Below are positions 52,178 to 63,178 of a DNA stretch of 64,000 bases, piece by piece; the stretch's first letter is position 1, and every line of letters starts with the position of its first letter. The DNA comes from Actinocorallia herbida (lineage in GTDB: Bacteria > Actinomycetota > Actinomycetes > Streptosporangiales > Streptosporangiaceae), in contig NZ_RJKE01000001.1 in assembly GCF_003751225.1 (NCBI RefSeq), positions 8,122,001 through 8,186,000 of the forward strand, given 5' to 3'. A program made the position numbers and the translations under genes. The notes below the pieces were generated by a model. It made no database searches. It was not told the origin of the DNA and saw only the letters and a list, made by a program, of their open reading frames with translations.

Positions 52178-53236
52178 TCAGTCGGTCCAGGCGCCCCGCT
52201 CGCGCAAGGCGGAGATCGGGCCCACGGGGAAGCCGCAGCCGAGCGTCATGGCGGCGTCGGCGTCGGCGGCGGTGCAGTAGCCGCTGCGGACCATCTCGGC
52301 GGCGTCCTGGAGGTACGGGCCGTACAGCTGCTCGGCGATCTCCGCCGAGGCGGTGCCCTCGACCGGGGCGACGACGGTGCCGGAGCCCGCGCGGTCGTAG
52401 GTGTAGAAGCCGCCGCCGGACTTGCGGCCCACCGAGCCCTCGTCGACCAGCTTGCGCAGGATGCCCGCGGGCTCGTGCCGGGGCGAGCCGGAGTCGGCGT
52501 GGACGGCCTCCAGCACTTCGAGGCAGGTGTCGAGGCCGATGAGGTCCATCAGGGTGAGCGGGCCCATGGGAAGGCCGATCGCCTTGAGCGAGGCGTCGAT
52601 GTCCTCCTTGGCGACCCCGGTCTCCGCGAGCTGGGCGGCCGGGCCGAGCAGCCCGAACAGCAGCCGGTTGGCGACGAACCCGGCCCGGTCCCCGATCGTC
52701 ACCGGGACCTTGCCGAGGTCGCCGACCAGCTCGGTGACGGCCGCGACGAACTCGGGCCTGGACCGCTCGCTGTGGATCACCTCGACGAGCTTCATGACGG
52801 GCGCGGGATTGAAGAAGTGGACACCGACGATCGATTCCGGCCGGGAGGTCGCCGCGGCGATCTCGGTGACCGACAGGGACGAGGTGTTGGTGGCCAGCAC
52901 CGCGTCGGGCCGACACACCTCGTCGAGCTGGGCGAAGACCTTGGCCTTGAGCGCGATCAGCTCGGGGACCGCCTCGATGACGAGGTCGCAGTCGGCGAGG
53001 GCGCCGAAGTCCGTGCTGAAGGTGATCCGGCCGAGGATCTGGTCGCGGGCCTCCTCGGTGAGCTTGCCGCGGGTGACGGCACGGGTCGTGGAGCCCTCGA
53101 TGCCGCTTCTGCCGCGCTCCAGGGCCGCGTCGTTGATCTCGACGCCGACCGTCTCCACGCCGCCGCGGGCCAGCACCTCGGCGATGCCCGCGCCCATGGT
53201 GCCGAGTCCGACCACGCCCACCTTGCCGAAGCCCAT
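52178..53236 (-). CDS. 3-hydroxybutyryl-CoA dehydrogenase with extra partial domain
   Basis: 352-residue NAD(P)-dependent dehydrogenase. Rossmann motif VGVVGLGTMGAGIAEVLARGG, catalytic His in GVHFFNPAPVMKLVEVI, and the 3HCDH C-terminal domain (GFVANRLLFGLLGPAAQLAETGVA). The classical protein ends near GGGFYTYD (about residue 285); here about 60 more residues follow that resemble the first half of a second 3HCDH C-terminal domain (PYLQDAAEMVRSGYCTAADADAAMTLG). ATG 53236. Works with thiolase in acetoacetyl-CoA metabolism. Confidence 0.92.
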   Translation of the reverse strand: MGFGKVGVVGLGTMGAGIAEVLARGGVETVGVEINDAALERGRSGIEGSTTRAVTRGKLTEEARDQILGRITFSTDFGALADCDLVIEAVPELIALKAKVFAQLDEVCRPDAVLATNTSSLSVTEIAAATSRPESIVGVHFFNPAPVMKLVEVIHSERSRPEFVAAVTELVGDLGKVPVTIGDRAGFVANRLLFGLLGPAAQLAETGVAKEDIDASLKAIGLPMGPLTLMDLIGLDTCLEVLEAVHADSGSPRHEPAGILRKLVDEGSVGRKSGGGFYTYDRAGSGTVVAPVEGTASAEIAEQLYGPYLQDAAEMVRSGYCTAADADAAMTLGCGFPVGPISALRERGAWTD

Positions 53237-53305
53237 AGCAGTTCCTCTCAAGCCGTCCACTGGGAAGAAGTCTGGCAGACGCCTCCGCCGGGCAGGCAGA
53301 CGACC

Positions 53306-54331
53306 ATGCGCTTCGGACTCTTCCTCCCCGCCGGGCAGTGGCCCGGCCAGTCCCCCACCGACGCCCTTCGCCGCACGGTCGCGCTGGCCAGAGCGGCCGA
53401 GGACGCCGGATTCGACGAGGTGTGGCTCGCCGAGCACCACTTCATGACCTACGGGGTCTGCCCGTCGGCGACCGTGCTGGCCGGGCACCTGCTCGCCGCG
53501 ACGTCCCGGATCGCGGTCGGCACCGCGGTCGCCGTCCTGTCGGCCCGGCATCCGGTCGCGCTGGCCGAGGAGGCCGCGCTGCTCGCCTCGCTGGCGCCCG
53601 GGCGGTTCCTGCTCGGGATCGGCAGGGGCGGCCCGTGGCGGGAGCTCGAGGTCCTGGGCACCGGGCTCGAACGGTACGAGGAGGGCTTCCCCGAGGCTCT
53701 CGACCTGCTCCGGGCCTGTCTGGACGGCCGGGACACGATCGCGGCCGACGGGCGGTTCTTCCGGTTCGGCGAGGTCCCGTTCGTCCCCCGGCCGGAGACT
53801 CCCCCGCCGGTCTTCCTCGCCGCCACGAGCCCGGCCTCGGAGGAACTCGCCGCGCGGCGCGGCCTGCCGATGCTGCTGGGGATGCACGTGGGCGACGCGG
53901 CGAAGGCCGAGGCCGTCGCCCGGTACCGCGCGTTGGGCGGCCCGGCCGGGGCGGGCCACGTGGCGACGGGCCTGGCCTGGGTGGGCCGGACCCGTGAGGA
54001 GGCCAGGGCGACGGTCCGGGAGGAGCTGCCGCGCTGGATGGGGCCGGGCCTGGCGGGCCATGTCGCCGTGGACGGGAGGCCGCGGGCCCAGCGCGACGCC
54101 GCCGAGTACGCGGCGGATCTCGCCGACCTGCACGCGGTCGGCACCGTGGAGGACTGCGCCGCGGCCCTGGAACGCACGTGTGCGGTCCCGGACGTCGCGA
54201 GGGTGGTCCTGCTTGCCGAATGCGCCGCGGACCCCTCAGCGGTCCTGCAATGCGTGCGGAGCCTCGGCAGGGACGTCCTGCCGAGGCTCCGGGTGCCCGT
54301 CAGCAGTCGCGCAGGTGCGGCTGCTGGTTGA
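53306..54331 (+). CDS. LLM class flavin-dependent oxidoreductase
   Basis: 341-residue luciferase-like monooxygenase (TIM barrel, FMN or F420). MRFGLFLPAGQW at the N-terminus, AEDAGFDEVWLAEHHF, IAVGTAVAVLSARHPVALAEEAALL and LGIGRGGPWRELEVLG are visible. The 3' end overlaps the convergent SCO5389 gene by 32 bp. Substrate unknown; no reductase partner is nearby, which fits F420-type members. Confidence 0.9.
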   Translation: MRFGLFLPAGQWPGQSPTDALRRTVALARAAEDAGFDEVWLAEHHFMTYGVCPSATVLAGHLLAATSRIAVGTAVAVLSARHPVALAEEAALLASLAPGRFLLGIGRGGPWRELEVLGTGLERYEEGFPEALDLLRACLDGRDTIAADGRFFRFGEVPFVPRPETPPPVFLAATSPASEELAARRGLPMLLGMHVGDAAKAEAVARYRALGGPAGAGHVATGLAWVGRTREEARATVREELPRWMGPGLAGHVAVDGRPRAQRDAAEYAADLADLHAVGTVEDCAAALERTCAVPDVARVVLLAECAADPSAVLQCVRSLGRDVLPRLRVPVSSRAGAAAG

Positions 54332-54692
54332 GGATCTGCTCTCGCGCCGTCACGAACTTCCGGTAGGTGTCGGTGTCCCCGGCCTTGCCGGGGAAGACCG
54401 CCACCCGGTGGCAGTTCTGGAAGGCCAGCTTGACGCCGAAGTAGCGCTCGATGCTGCCGCGCATGGCGTCACTCGCCAGGACCCGCAGGAGCTGCCCACG
54501 CGCCTGCTCGTCCGGGGGAGGTGTCTGGTTGTCGGCGAAGTCGCCTCCGGCGACCTCGAGGTCGGCGACCAGACCGCTGATCAGATCCCAGGCGTACGGG
54601 AGCGAGGTCCGGATGCACTCGACGAACATCGCGTCGTCGATCTCACCTTGCTGTGCCCTTGCGAGCAGTTCGGGGGAGACATCAAGGGACAT
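54300..54692 (-). CDS. SCO5389 family protein
   Basis: 130-residue acidic helical protein (SLDVSPELLARAQQGEIDDAMFVECIRTSLPYAWDLI), near-identical in layout to the Streptomyces family of this name, whose function is unknown. It is a single gene with 3' overlap of the LLM gene by 32 bp. The upstream 180 bp are AT-richer and hold the promoter. Confidence 0.88.
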   Translation of the reverse strand: MSLDVSPELLARAQQGEIDDAMFVECIRTSLPYAWDLISGLVADLEVAGGDFADNQTPPPDEQARGQLLRVLASDAMRGSIERYFGVKLAFQNCHRVAVFPGKAGDTDTYRKFVTAREQILNQQPHLRDC

Positions 54693-54875
54693 ACGAGTGG
54701 CTTCCTTCCGCCGAAGTGTCCACTGGTGACGCTAATCACCTTTGCGTGAGACGTCCAGTGTGAACGGCGACGGATCGCGAGGTTTCCTTGACGATTTCGT
54801 GACACTTCCCTTACCGAAGGGTGTGGGTGCGCGGCCGGGCCACCCGCGGGGCCGGTGCGCCCCCTGGGACGCGGG

Positions 54876-55661
54876 TCACCAGAACATGAAGACCGAGTGC
54901 CCGACCTGCGCGAACTCCTCGGGAATGCCGAACCATCCGGTGATGCCGTAGACCACGGTGAAGAAGGCCCGGTTCAGCGGTGGTATCCACAGCAGCACCA
55001 GCAGGCCGATGAACACCCACATGCCGTAGCCGGCCACCTTCTGCACGAAGGCCCTGGGCAGGTACGGCTCCCAGATGCCGAAGCCGTCGAGCCCCGGGAC
55101 GGGCAGCAGGTTCAGCACCGCGGCGGTGACCTGGAGGAAGCCCAGGTAGCCGATGGCGACCCAGAAGGTCGTGTGCTCGGACTCGAAGGCCCACTGCTGG
55201 ATCGCGGCCCCGCACAGGATCGCGAACACGATGTTGGCCGCCGGACCGGCGAACGACACCATGCTGTGCCGCAGCCTGCCCTGGATCGCGCCGCGGTCGA
55301 TCCAGACCGCCCCGCCCGGCAGGCCGATGCCGCCGAGCATCAGGAACAGCACCGGGAGCACGATGCTCAGGGTCATGTCGGTGTACTTGCGCGGGTCGAG
55401 CGTGAGATAGCCGCGCGCGGCCACCGAGTGGTCGCCGAAGCGGTGCGCGAGCGCCGCGTGCCCGAACTCGTGCAGGCACAGCGACACCACCCAGGCGCCC
55501 ACCACGAAGGCGAACACCGCGAGGCCCGCCCGGCTCGATGGACCGGCGCCGGGCAGCCACTCGGCCCGCCACACCAGGTAGCCGAAGAATGCGGTGAAGG
55601 CCAGGATGCCGAGGAAGACCGGGCTGATCCCCCTGCCGGAACTGCGCTGCGTCTGTCTCAC
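54876..55661 (-). CDS. M50 family site-2-type membrane protease
   Basis: 261-residue polytopic membrane peptidase. Zinc motif HEFGHAALAHRFG in the second helix region and NLLPVPGLDG as third ligand (Asp). Family members cleave membrane-bound anti-sigma or other substrates, or process lipoprotein-like proteins. GTG 55661 is chosen because GGAGG lies upstream and the preceding in-frame codons give no known sequence. Target unknown. Confidence 0.87.
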   Translation of the reverse strand: MRQTQRSSGRGISPVFLGILAFTAFFGYLVWRAEWLPGAGPSSRAGLAVFAFVVGAWVVSLCLHEFGHAALAHRFGDHSVAARGYLTLDPRKYTDMTLSIVLPVLFLMLGGIGLPGGAVWIDRGAIQGRLRHSMVSFAGPAANIVFAILCGAAIQQWAFESEHTTFWVAIGYLGFLQVTAAVLNLLPVPGLDGFGIWEPYLPRAFVQKVAGYGMWVFIGLLVLLWIPPLNRAFFTVVYGITGWFGIPEEFAQVGHSVFMFW

Positions 55662-55727
55662 GAGCCGAACGCTACCTCCCCGGCCCCGCATCCGAATCCG
55701 AGCCTGTGGATAACTCTTCGGCCACGA

Positions 55728-56360
55728 CTAGGGCAGCAGCGCGGGGACGACGTACGTGCGCAGGAACTTCGCGGTCTCGGCCTCCGGCCGCTCCAGCGGC
55801 GCGAGGCTGAGCGAGGAGATGATCCGGAACAGGAACTCGACGGTGCCGTTGACCTCGAGCTCCGCGCGCAGCAGGCCCGCGTCGCGGGCGGCGAGGAAGT
55901 ACGGCTCGACCCGCTCGGCGCACAGGTCGACCGCCCGCTGGGACGAGTGCGCGACCGCCTTGTGGGTGTGCCCGACCGCTTCGGGCACGAACAGCGCGGC
56001 GAACTTGGGCTCGCCCTGCACGAACCGCACCGCGTCCAGCACCCCGGCCACCACGGACTCGGCGGGGTCGAACTCCTCGGGGACGTTCGCCACGAGTTCG
56101 TCGAGGAACCGCCCGATGTCGCGCAGGAAGACGGCGAGGATCAGCTCGTCCCGCCCGCCGGAGAAGTTCCGGTACAGGGTCGCCCGCGACATGCCCGCGG
56201 CGTTCGCGACGTCCTCGACCGTCGTCTTGGCGACGCCGAACCGCGCGAAGCACTCCTCGGCCGCGTCGACGATCCGCTCGGCGGAGGAGCGCGGGGCGGA
56301 GGACGGCGGGACGGCCGAGGGCGAAGACGGCACGGAGGGCGTGGCGGCACCTGAGGGCAT
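55728..56360 (-). CDS. TetR family transcriptional regulator
   Basis: 210-residue regulator. After a Ser/Pro-rich N-terminus the HTH domain reads ERIVDAAEECFARFGVAKTTVEDVANAAGMSRATLYRNF, then a ligand-binding helical domain. ATG 56360 is used (a GTG two codons upstream is possible). Divergent from the MpaB-family gene, with two inverted repeats in the 63-bp gap that are its likely operators. Confidence 0.92.
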   Translation of the reverse strand: MPSGAATPSVPSSPSAVPPSSAPRSSAERIVDAAEECFARFGVAKTTVEDVANAAGMSRATLYRNFSGGRDELILAVFLRDIGRFLDELVANVPEEFDPAESVVAGVLDAVRFVQGEPKFAALFVPEAVGHTHKAVAHSSQRAVDLCAERVEPYFLAARDAGLLRAELEVNGTVEFLFRIISSLSLAPLERPEAETAKFLRTYVVPALLP

Positions 56361-56376
56361 GGTCACACCCTATCCG

Positions 56377-56402
56377 TGAGACAGCACTTGCAATTTGTCT
56401 CA
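56377..56402. promoter_or_regulatory. Candidate TetR operator 1
   Basis: TGAGACA (56377-56383) and TGTCTCA (56396-56402) form an inverted repeat with a 12-nt spacer in the TetR/MpaB divergent gap. TGAGAC/GTCTCA half-sites are common for actinobacterial TetR regulators. Confidence 0.5.
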
Positions 56403-56408
56403 TGCGTC

Positions 56409-56426
56409 CATAAGTATGTGCTTATG
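56409..56426. promoter_or_regulatory. Candidate operator 2 overlapping the MpaB start
   Basis: CATAAG (56409-56414) and CTTATG (56421-56426) form a perfect inverted repeat with a 6-nt spacer. The last three bases are the ATG of the MpaB gene, so binding here or an RNA hairpin would block expression directly. Confidence 0.4.
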
Positions 56427-57305
56427 AACCTCAGGAAGCAGATCGACGACTCCTACTGGGGCATGCTCGCCGCCGCCCACCTCCCCGGCGAGCAGTACAC
56501 CGAGCCGGTCGGCGATCCCGGGCTCTTCGGCCCCGGCTCGGCCGTCTGGTACGTGCACGGCGACGTGTCCGGCGTCCTCGGAGGCGTCTCGGGACTCCTG
56601 CTCGGCACGCTCAACGAACCGGTCACCCACGGCACCAACCAGCACTCGAACTACCTCCAGGACCCGATCCGGCGCCTCGGGTTCACCAGCAGCTTCGTCA
56701 GCGGCATGTCCTACGCCGCGACGCCCGTCGCCGAGAAGCTCGCGGGCATCGTCCGGACGATGCACAAGCGGGTGCACGGCACGATGCCCGACGGCCGCCC
56801 CTATTCCGCGACGAGTTCCGCCGACATCATCTGGACCGGCATCACCCAGTCCGCCCAGGCCGCGAAAGCGCATCAGCGCTACCACCCGAAGCCTTTGGAC
56901 GGAAAAGGCCTCGACGAGTACTTCGCCCAGTACGCCGTCGTCTCGGAGATGCTGGGCGCGACCGACGTGCCCAAGTCGCGCGCCGACGTCGCCGACTACT
57001 TCGCCATGATGCGGCCGCGCCTCACCGTCTCGGAGGAGACCCTGGAGGCGATCGGATTCCTGCGCGGGCCCGTCGGCGGGGACGCCACCACCCGCTACTC
57101 CACGCAGGTCATCAGCCGGGTCGCCACCGATCTGCTCCCGTCCTGGGCCAAGCGCCTGCTGGGCCTGTCGCCCCGCACCCCGGTCGGCCCGCTCGCCGCC
57201 CGCGCCGCCGGGTACGCCCTCACCCGGACGCTGCGGTTCGGCGTGCACCAGCGGATCGTGGAAGAGGCGCACGCCCGGGTCGGCGTCCCTTACACCAGGC
57301 CATGA
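56424..57305 (+). CDS. MpaB/rubber oxygenase family (DUF2236) protein
   Basis: 293-residue protein of the latex-clearing-like/MpaB oxygenase superfamily. Conserved features: DSYWGMLAAAHLPGEQY, GPGSAVWYVHGD, GLLLGTLNEPVTHGTNQHSNY and the His-rich THGTNQH/KAHQRYHPKP segments that may bind heme or metal. ATG 56424 has no Shine-Dalgarno and lies inside an inverted repeat. Probably controlled by the divergent TetR gene. Substrate unknown. Confidence 0.85.
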   Translation: MNLRKQIDDSYWGMLAAAHLPGEQYTEPVGDPGLFGPGSAVWYVHGDVSGVLGGVSGLLLGTLNEPVTHGTNQHSNYLQDPIRRLGFTSSFVSGMSYAATPVAEKLAGIVRTMHKRVHGTMPDGRPYSATSSADIIWTGITQSAQAAKAHQRYHPKPLDGKGLDEYFAQYAVVSEMLGATDVPKSRADVADYFAMMRPRLTVSEETLEAIGFLRGPVGGDATTRYSTQVISRVATDLLPSWAKRLLGLSPRTPVGPLAARAAGYALTRTLRFGVHQRIVEEAHARVGVPYTRP

Positions 57306-57454
57306 CGATCTGGACCTTTCTCCCGGAACACCGATTTCTATTTCCGACAAAGGACTCGTTTTTCCGATAATTGACCAAGCACAAGCGCCGCCTCAAGATT
57401 CACCACCGCCCTTCTCGGACAGGTCATCGGATAACGATCTCTCCGGGAGGATGC

Positions 57455-57946
57455 ATGATCAAGCAGATGCTCTGTGCGGCGACAGCCGCGGCTGCGCTGG
57501 CCACGGCACCATCGGCCTTCGCCTCCGAGTCCACCATCCCCGCGGCGCCGCCGGCTCGGCCGGCCGCCCCGAGCACGGCCGTGGCCGCGGACTCCTCCGC
57601 CACGGCCGGCGGCCGGGTCGCCACCGCGGTCAAGGACGACTATCTGCGCCGCTACCGCGTCTCGGTGCGGCTCGACCTCCAGGACTACCGGCGCAACCGG
57701 TCGCTCCTGGAGATCCAGGTCACCCGGGCGGGCACCGACCGCGTGCTGCGGGACGCGCGGGCGTGCCTCCAGCGCAGGGAGGTCCGGGGCTACGACCGCC
57801 GCTTCGTGACGGTCTCGTGCCGCCGCACCGACCGGATCGGGCAGACCGGCTGGGTGCTGCGCAACAACCGCACGTACCGGGTCTTCGTGCCGAGCACGAA
57901 CCACCACTACGCGAAGTACACCTACTCGTTCAGTCCGGACCTCTGA
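57455..57946 (+). CDS. Secreted protein of unknown function
   Basis: 163-residue protein with a signal peptide (IKQMLCAATAAAALATAPSAFAS, cleavage after AFA) and GGGAGG upstream of ATG 57455. The mature part has an Ala/Pro-rich lead, then a basic domain with YLRRYRVSVRLDLQDYRRNRS and two cysteines (ARACLQRR, VSCRRTD) that could pair. I do not recognise the family. Monocistronic. Confidence 0.7.
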   Translation: MIKQMLCAATAAAALATAPSAFASESTIPAAPPARPAAPSTAVAADSSATAGGRVATAVKDDYLRRYRVSVRLDLQDYRRNRSLLEIQVTRAGTDRVLRDARACLQRREVRGYDRRFVTVSCRRTDRIGQTGWVLRNNRTYRVFVPSTNHHYAKYTYSFSPDL

Positions 57947-58069
57947 CGCGGCCGGGCCGAAGATCATCGGGCACGGGCCGCCCTCGGCCGACCGCACCGG
58001 GCCGTCATCCCGGACCGGGCACCGGGGGCGGCTCTCGGCGTCCCAGGGCCCGTAACCCGGTGGAACGCC

Positions 58070-58750
58070 CTAGAAGAGCATTCCCTCCTTCTCGATGCCG
58101 CGCAGGGCGTCGTAGTCCAGCGTGACGGTGTCGATGCCGCGGTCGTGCGCGAGCACCTTCGCCTGGGGCTTGATCTCCTGCGCCGCGAAGACGCCCTTGA
58201 CCGGCGCCAGCAGCGGGTCCCGGTTCAGCAGCTCCAGGTACCTGGTGAGCTGCTCGACGCCGTCGATCTCGCCGCGCCGTTTGATCTCCACCGCCACGGT
58301 GCCCCCGGACGCGTCGCGGCACAGGATGTCCACGGGCCCGATCGCGGTGGGGTACTCCCGCCGGACCAGCCGGTAGCCCTCCCCCAGGGTGGTGATGTGC
58401 TCGGCGAGCAGCTCTTGGAGGTGCGCCTCCACCCCGTCCTTCTGGAGGCCGGGGTCGACGCCGAGCTCGTGCCGATGGTCGTGCAGGACCTCGAAGACGG
58501 TGAGGATCAGCTGCTCACCGGACTTGCCGTGCGTGACCGTCCACTTCGCGATCGCGCCGTGCTCGGTGAAAGGCTCCTCCTTGACCGTGCAGGGCGGGTT
58601 CATCCAGTTCAGCGGCTTGAACGCGCGGTCGTCGGCGTGGATCGACACACTGCCGTCGGCCTTCATCAGGACGAGGCGGGTCGCGAGCGGCAGATGGGCG
58701 GTGAGCCGCCCGACGTAGTCCACGGAGCAGCGGGCGATGACGAGACGCAT
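58070..58750 (-). CDS. nucS: NucS/EndoMS mismatch-specific endonuclease
   Basis: 226-residue endonuclease used in non-canonical mismatch repair by actinobacteria and archaea. N-terminal DNA-binding/dimer domain ([16 protein letters not shown]) and C-terminal RecB-like nuclease with active-site Asp-x-Glu-x-Lys in [23 protein letters not shown]. The end (EGMLF) matches the C-terminal clamp-interaction tail. ATG 58750. Divergent from the GNAT gene by 57 bp. Confidence 0.95.
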   Translation of the reverse strand: MRLVIARCSVDYVGRLTAHLPLATRLVLMKADGSVSIHADDRAFKPLNWMNPPCTVKEEPFTEHGAIAKWTVTHGKSGEQLILTVFEVLHDHRHELGVDPGLQKDGVEAHLQELLAEHITTLGEGYRLVRREYPTAIGPVDILCRDASGGTVAVEIKRRGEIDGVEQLTRYLELLNRDPLLAPVKGVFAAQEIKPQAKVLAHDRGIDTVTLDYDALRGIEKEGMLF

Positions 58751-58807
58751 GCGCCAAGTCTCCCACCGCCCTCGCCCCGCATGGTCCGGGAACGGCAGAC
58801 TGGGGGC

Positions 58808-59293
58808 GTGAACGACGTGGTCATCCGCAAGGCACGGCCGCAGGACGAGCGCGCGCTCGCCGACCTCGACCGGCGCACCTGGGCGCCGGACAACTCGGTG
58901 GTGCCCCGCCCGTCCGCCGGCCCGCACTTCTTCGACCGCTTCAACCTGCCCGACGACTTCCTCGTCGCCGAACGGGCCGGGAAGGTCGTGGGCTTCCTGC
59001 GGCTCGTCCAGCCGATCCGGCAGCCGACCGCCGCGCACGTCAGGCAGATCCAGGGCCTCGGCGTCGACCACTCCGTCCGCGGACTGGGGATCGGCCGCGC
59101 GCTGCTGGAGGCGGCCTGCGCCGAGGCCCGCCGTCAGGGCGCGCGCAGGCTGACCCTGCGGGTCCTGTCGGTCAACACCTCGGCGCGCCGCCTGTACGAG
59201 CGCACGGGCTTTCACATCGAGGGGATACTCCGCGAGGAGTTCCTCATCGAGGGCGCCTATGTCGACGACGTCCTCATGGCCCGCGTCCTGTGA
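58808..59293 (+). CDS. GNAT family N-acetyltransferase
   Basis: 161-residue acetyltransferase starting at GTG 58808. Acetyl-CoA loop is [21 protein letters not shown], then [23 protein letters not shown] at the end, like RimI/PhnO or ribosomal-protein N-acetyltransferases. Substrate unknown. Divergent from nucS. Confidence 0.88.
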   Translation: MNDVVIRKARPQDERALADLDRRTWAPDNSVVPRPSAGPHFFDRFNLPDDFLVAERAGKVVGFLRLVQPIRQPTAAHVRQIQGLGVDHSVRGLGIGRALLEAACAEARRQGARRLTLRVLSVNTSARRLYERTGFHIEGILREEFLIEGAYVDDVLMARVL

Positions 59294-59306
59294 CGCCCCG
59301 GGACCC

Positions 59307-59888
59307 TCAGCCGCCCGGCCTCCACAGCACCTCGGCGCCCGCCGACGCGGTCCGGCACAGGATGAACAGCAGGTCCGAAAGCCGGTTGAGATAGCGCGCG
59401 GTGAGCGGGTTCACCTTGTCCCCGTGCGCCTCGATCGCCGCCCACACCATGCGCTCGGCCCTGCGCGAGACCGTCCGCGCGACGTGCAGGTGCGCCGTGG
59501 GCAGGTCGCCGCCCGGCAGGATGAAGCTCCGCAGCACCGGGAGGGGCGCGTTGAACTCGTCGCACCAGCCCTCGAGGCGCTCGACGTAGGCCGGGGTCAC
59601 CCGCAGCGGCTCGTAGCCCAGATCCGGGACGACCGGGGCCGACAGGTCGGCGCCGAGATCGAAGAGGTCGTTCTGCACGCGCCGCAGGACCGCGGCGACG
59701 TCGTCGGCGAGGCCGCCGGTGGCCAGGGCGACGCCGATGAACGCGTTCGCCTCCTCCACGTCGGCGTACGCGGCGAGACGGGGGTCGGTCTTGCTGGTCC
59801 GGCTTCCGTCGCCGAGACCCGTGGTGCCGTCGTCCCCGGTCCGGGTGTAGATCTTGGACAGGACGACGGGTTCGTCTTCGCGGCTCAT
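59307..59888 (-). CDS. pduO: PduO-type ATP:cob(I)alamin adenosyltransferase
   Basis: 193-residue enzyme forming adenosylcobalamin. Signatures: [19 protein letters not shown] near the N-terminus, [26 protein letters not shown], and the C-terminal [25 protein letters not shown] with [12 protein letters not shown]. Start ATG 59888. It would supply B12 coenzyme to methylmalonyl-CoA mutase, linking to the epimerase at 46.8 kb. Confidence 0.95.
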   Translation of the reverse strand: MSREDEPVVLSKIYTRTGDDGTTGLGDGSRTSKTDPRLAAYADVEEANAFIGVALATGGLADDVAAVLRRVQNDLFDLGADLSAPVVPDLGYEPLRVTPAYVERLEGWCDEFNAPLPVLRSFILPGGDLPTAHLHVARTVSRRAERMVWAAIEAHGDKVNPLTARYLNRLSDLLFILCRTASAGAEVLWRPGG

Positions 59889-59913
59889 AGGGGCCAGCGT
59901 AGAGCGCGGTGCC

Positions 59914-60366
59914 TCAAGCCCCCGAAGGCAGGTCGACGGGCCAGCCCGGAGGCGAGGACTCAAGCCACGCCAGGAAGCCCGTGAGGGCGGCCAGGGACAT
60001 CGCCAGCTCGACCTTGGAGTCCCCGCTGCGCACCTCGATGATCGCCGCGTCACCCGTCAGGGCCTCGGCCTCGCCGTCGGACGGGTCACGCCGCCCGAGC
60101 ACCACGAGGCCGCGCCGCTGGATGACCATCCGCGGCCTGCGCCGGAACCCGAAGATCTGGTGCCACTGGAGCTCGTCGCCCTGGTACCTGCCGATCCCGA
60201 GGCGCCACACCCCGGTGCCGCCCAGATCGCGCAGGCTGCACTCGACGGTGCCGCCGCCCAGCTCGAGCAGCCAGCGGCGCAGGGTCATCGCGCCGAACAG
60301 CACGACGACGCACAGCACAACGGCGACGAGCACCCAGCCGGTGATCTCTGCCAGGTGCTCGCCCAC
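59914..60366 (-). CDS. DUF2550 membrane protein
   Basis: 150-residue protein with an N-terminal transmembrane helix (residues 9-28, GWVLVAVVLCVVVLFGAMTL) and a small basic beta-rich domain (VWRLGIGRYQGDELQWHQIFGFRRRPRMVI). Almost always located just after atpC in actinobacteria, as here. GTG 60366. Function unknown; the position suggests co-transcription with the ATP synthase operon. Confidence 0.9.
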   Translation of the reverse strand: MGEHLAEITGWVLVAVVLCVVVLFGAMTLRRWLLELGGGTVECSLRDLGGTGVWRLGIGRYQGDELQWHQIFGFRRRPRMVIQRRGLVVLGRRDPSDGEAEALTGDAAIIEVRSGDSKVELAMSLAALTGFLAWLESSPPGWPVDLPSGA

Positions 60367-60382
60367 GTGTTGCCGGTCTCTC

Positions 60383-60772
60383 TCAGACGTCCGCGCCGGC
60401 GGCACGGAGCCGGGCGCGCGCCCGGCGCTCGGCCACGGCCTGCGGGTTGTCCCCGTCGCCGCCGCCCTGCGCCTCGGCGAGTGCCTGCCGGGCCTCCGCG
60501 AGGTCGATCTCGGCGCCCAGCTCGGCCTGCTCGGCCAGCACGGACACCTCGTTGTCGGCCACCGAGAAGAACCCGCTGCCGACCGCCGCGATGACGGGGT
60601 CGCCACCGGTCGGGAAGATCTTCACGACGCTGCCGTCGACGAGGACGCCCAGCACCGGGGAGTGACCGGTACGGATACCGATCTCACCCTCGATGGTCTG
60701 CGCGACCACCATCTCGGCCTCGCCCGCCCATACCTCGCGCTCGGGCGAGACGAGGGCGACTCTGATCGCCAT
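60383..60772 (-). CDS. atpC: F1 ATP synthase epsilon subunit
   Basis: 129-residue epsilon subunit that couples rotation and inhibits ATPase activity. N-terminal beta sandwich ([31 protein letters not shown]-type, with [15 protein letters not shown]) and a C-terminal helical hairpin rich in Ala/Glu. Last F1 gene of the operon; atpD is 61 bp upstream. Confidence 0.95.
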   Translation of the reverse strand: MAIRVALVSPEREVWAGEAEMVVAQTIEGEIGIRTGHSPVLGVLVDGSVVKIFPTGGDPVIAAVGSGFFSVADNEVSVLAEQAELGAEIDLAEARQALAEAQGGGDGDNPQAVAERRARARLRAAGADV

Positions 60773-60833
60773 AGTGTCTCCTCTTCCAGGAAGGGCGGCC
60801 GGGGCTTCTCAGCCCCGGCCACGGGAGTCCGCC

Positions 60834-63175
<2,342 letters not shown>

Positions 63176-63178
63176 GGA

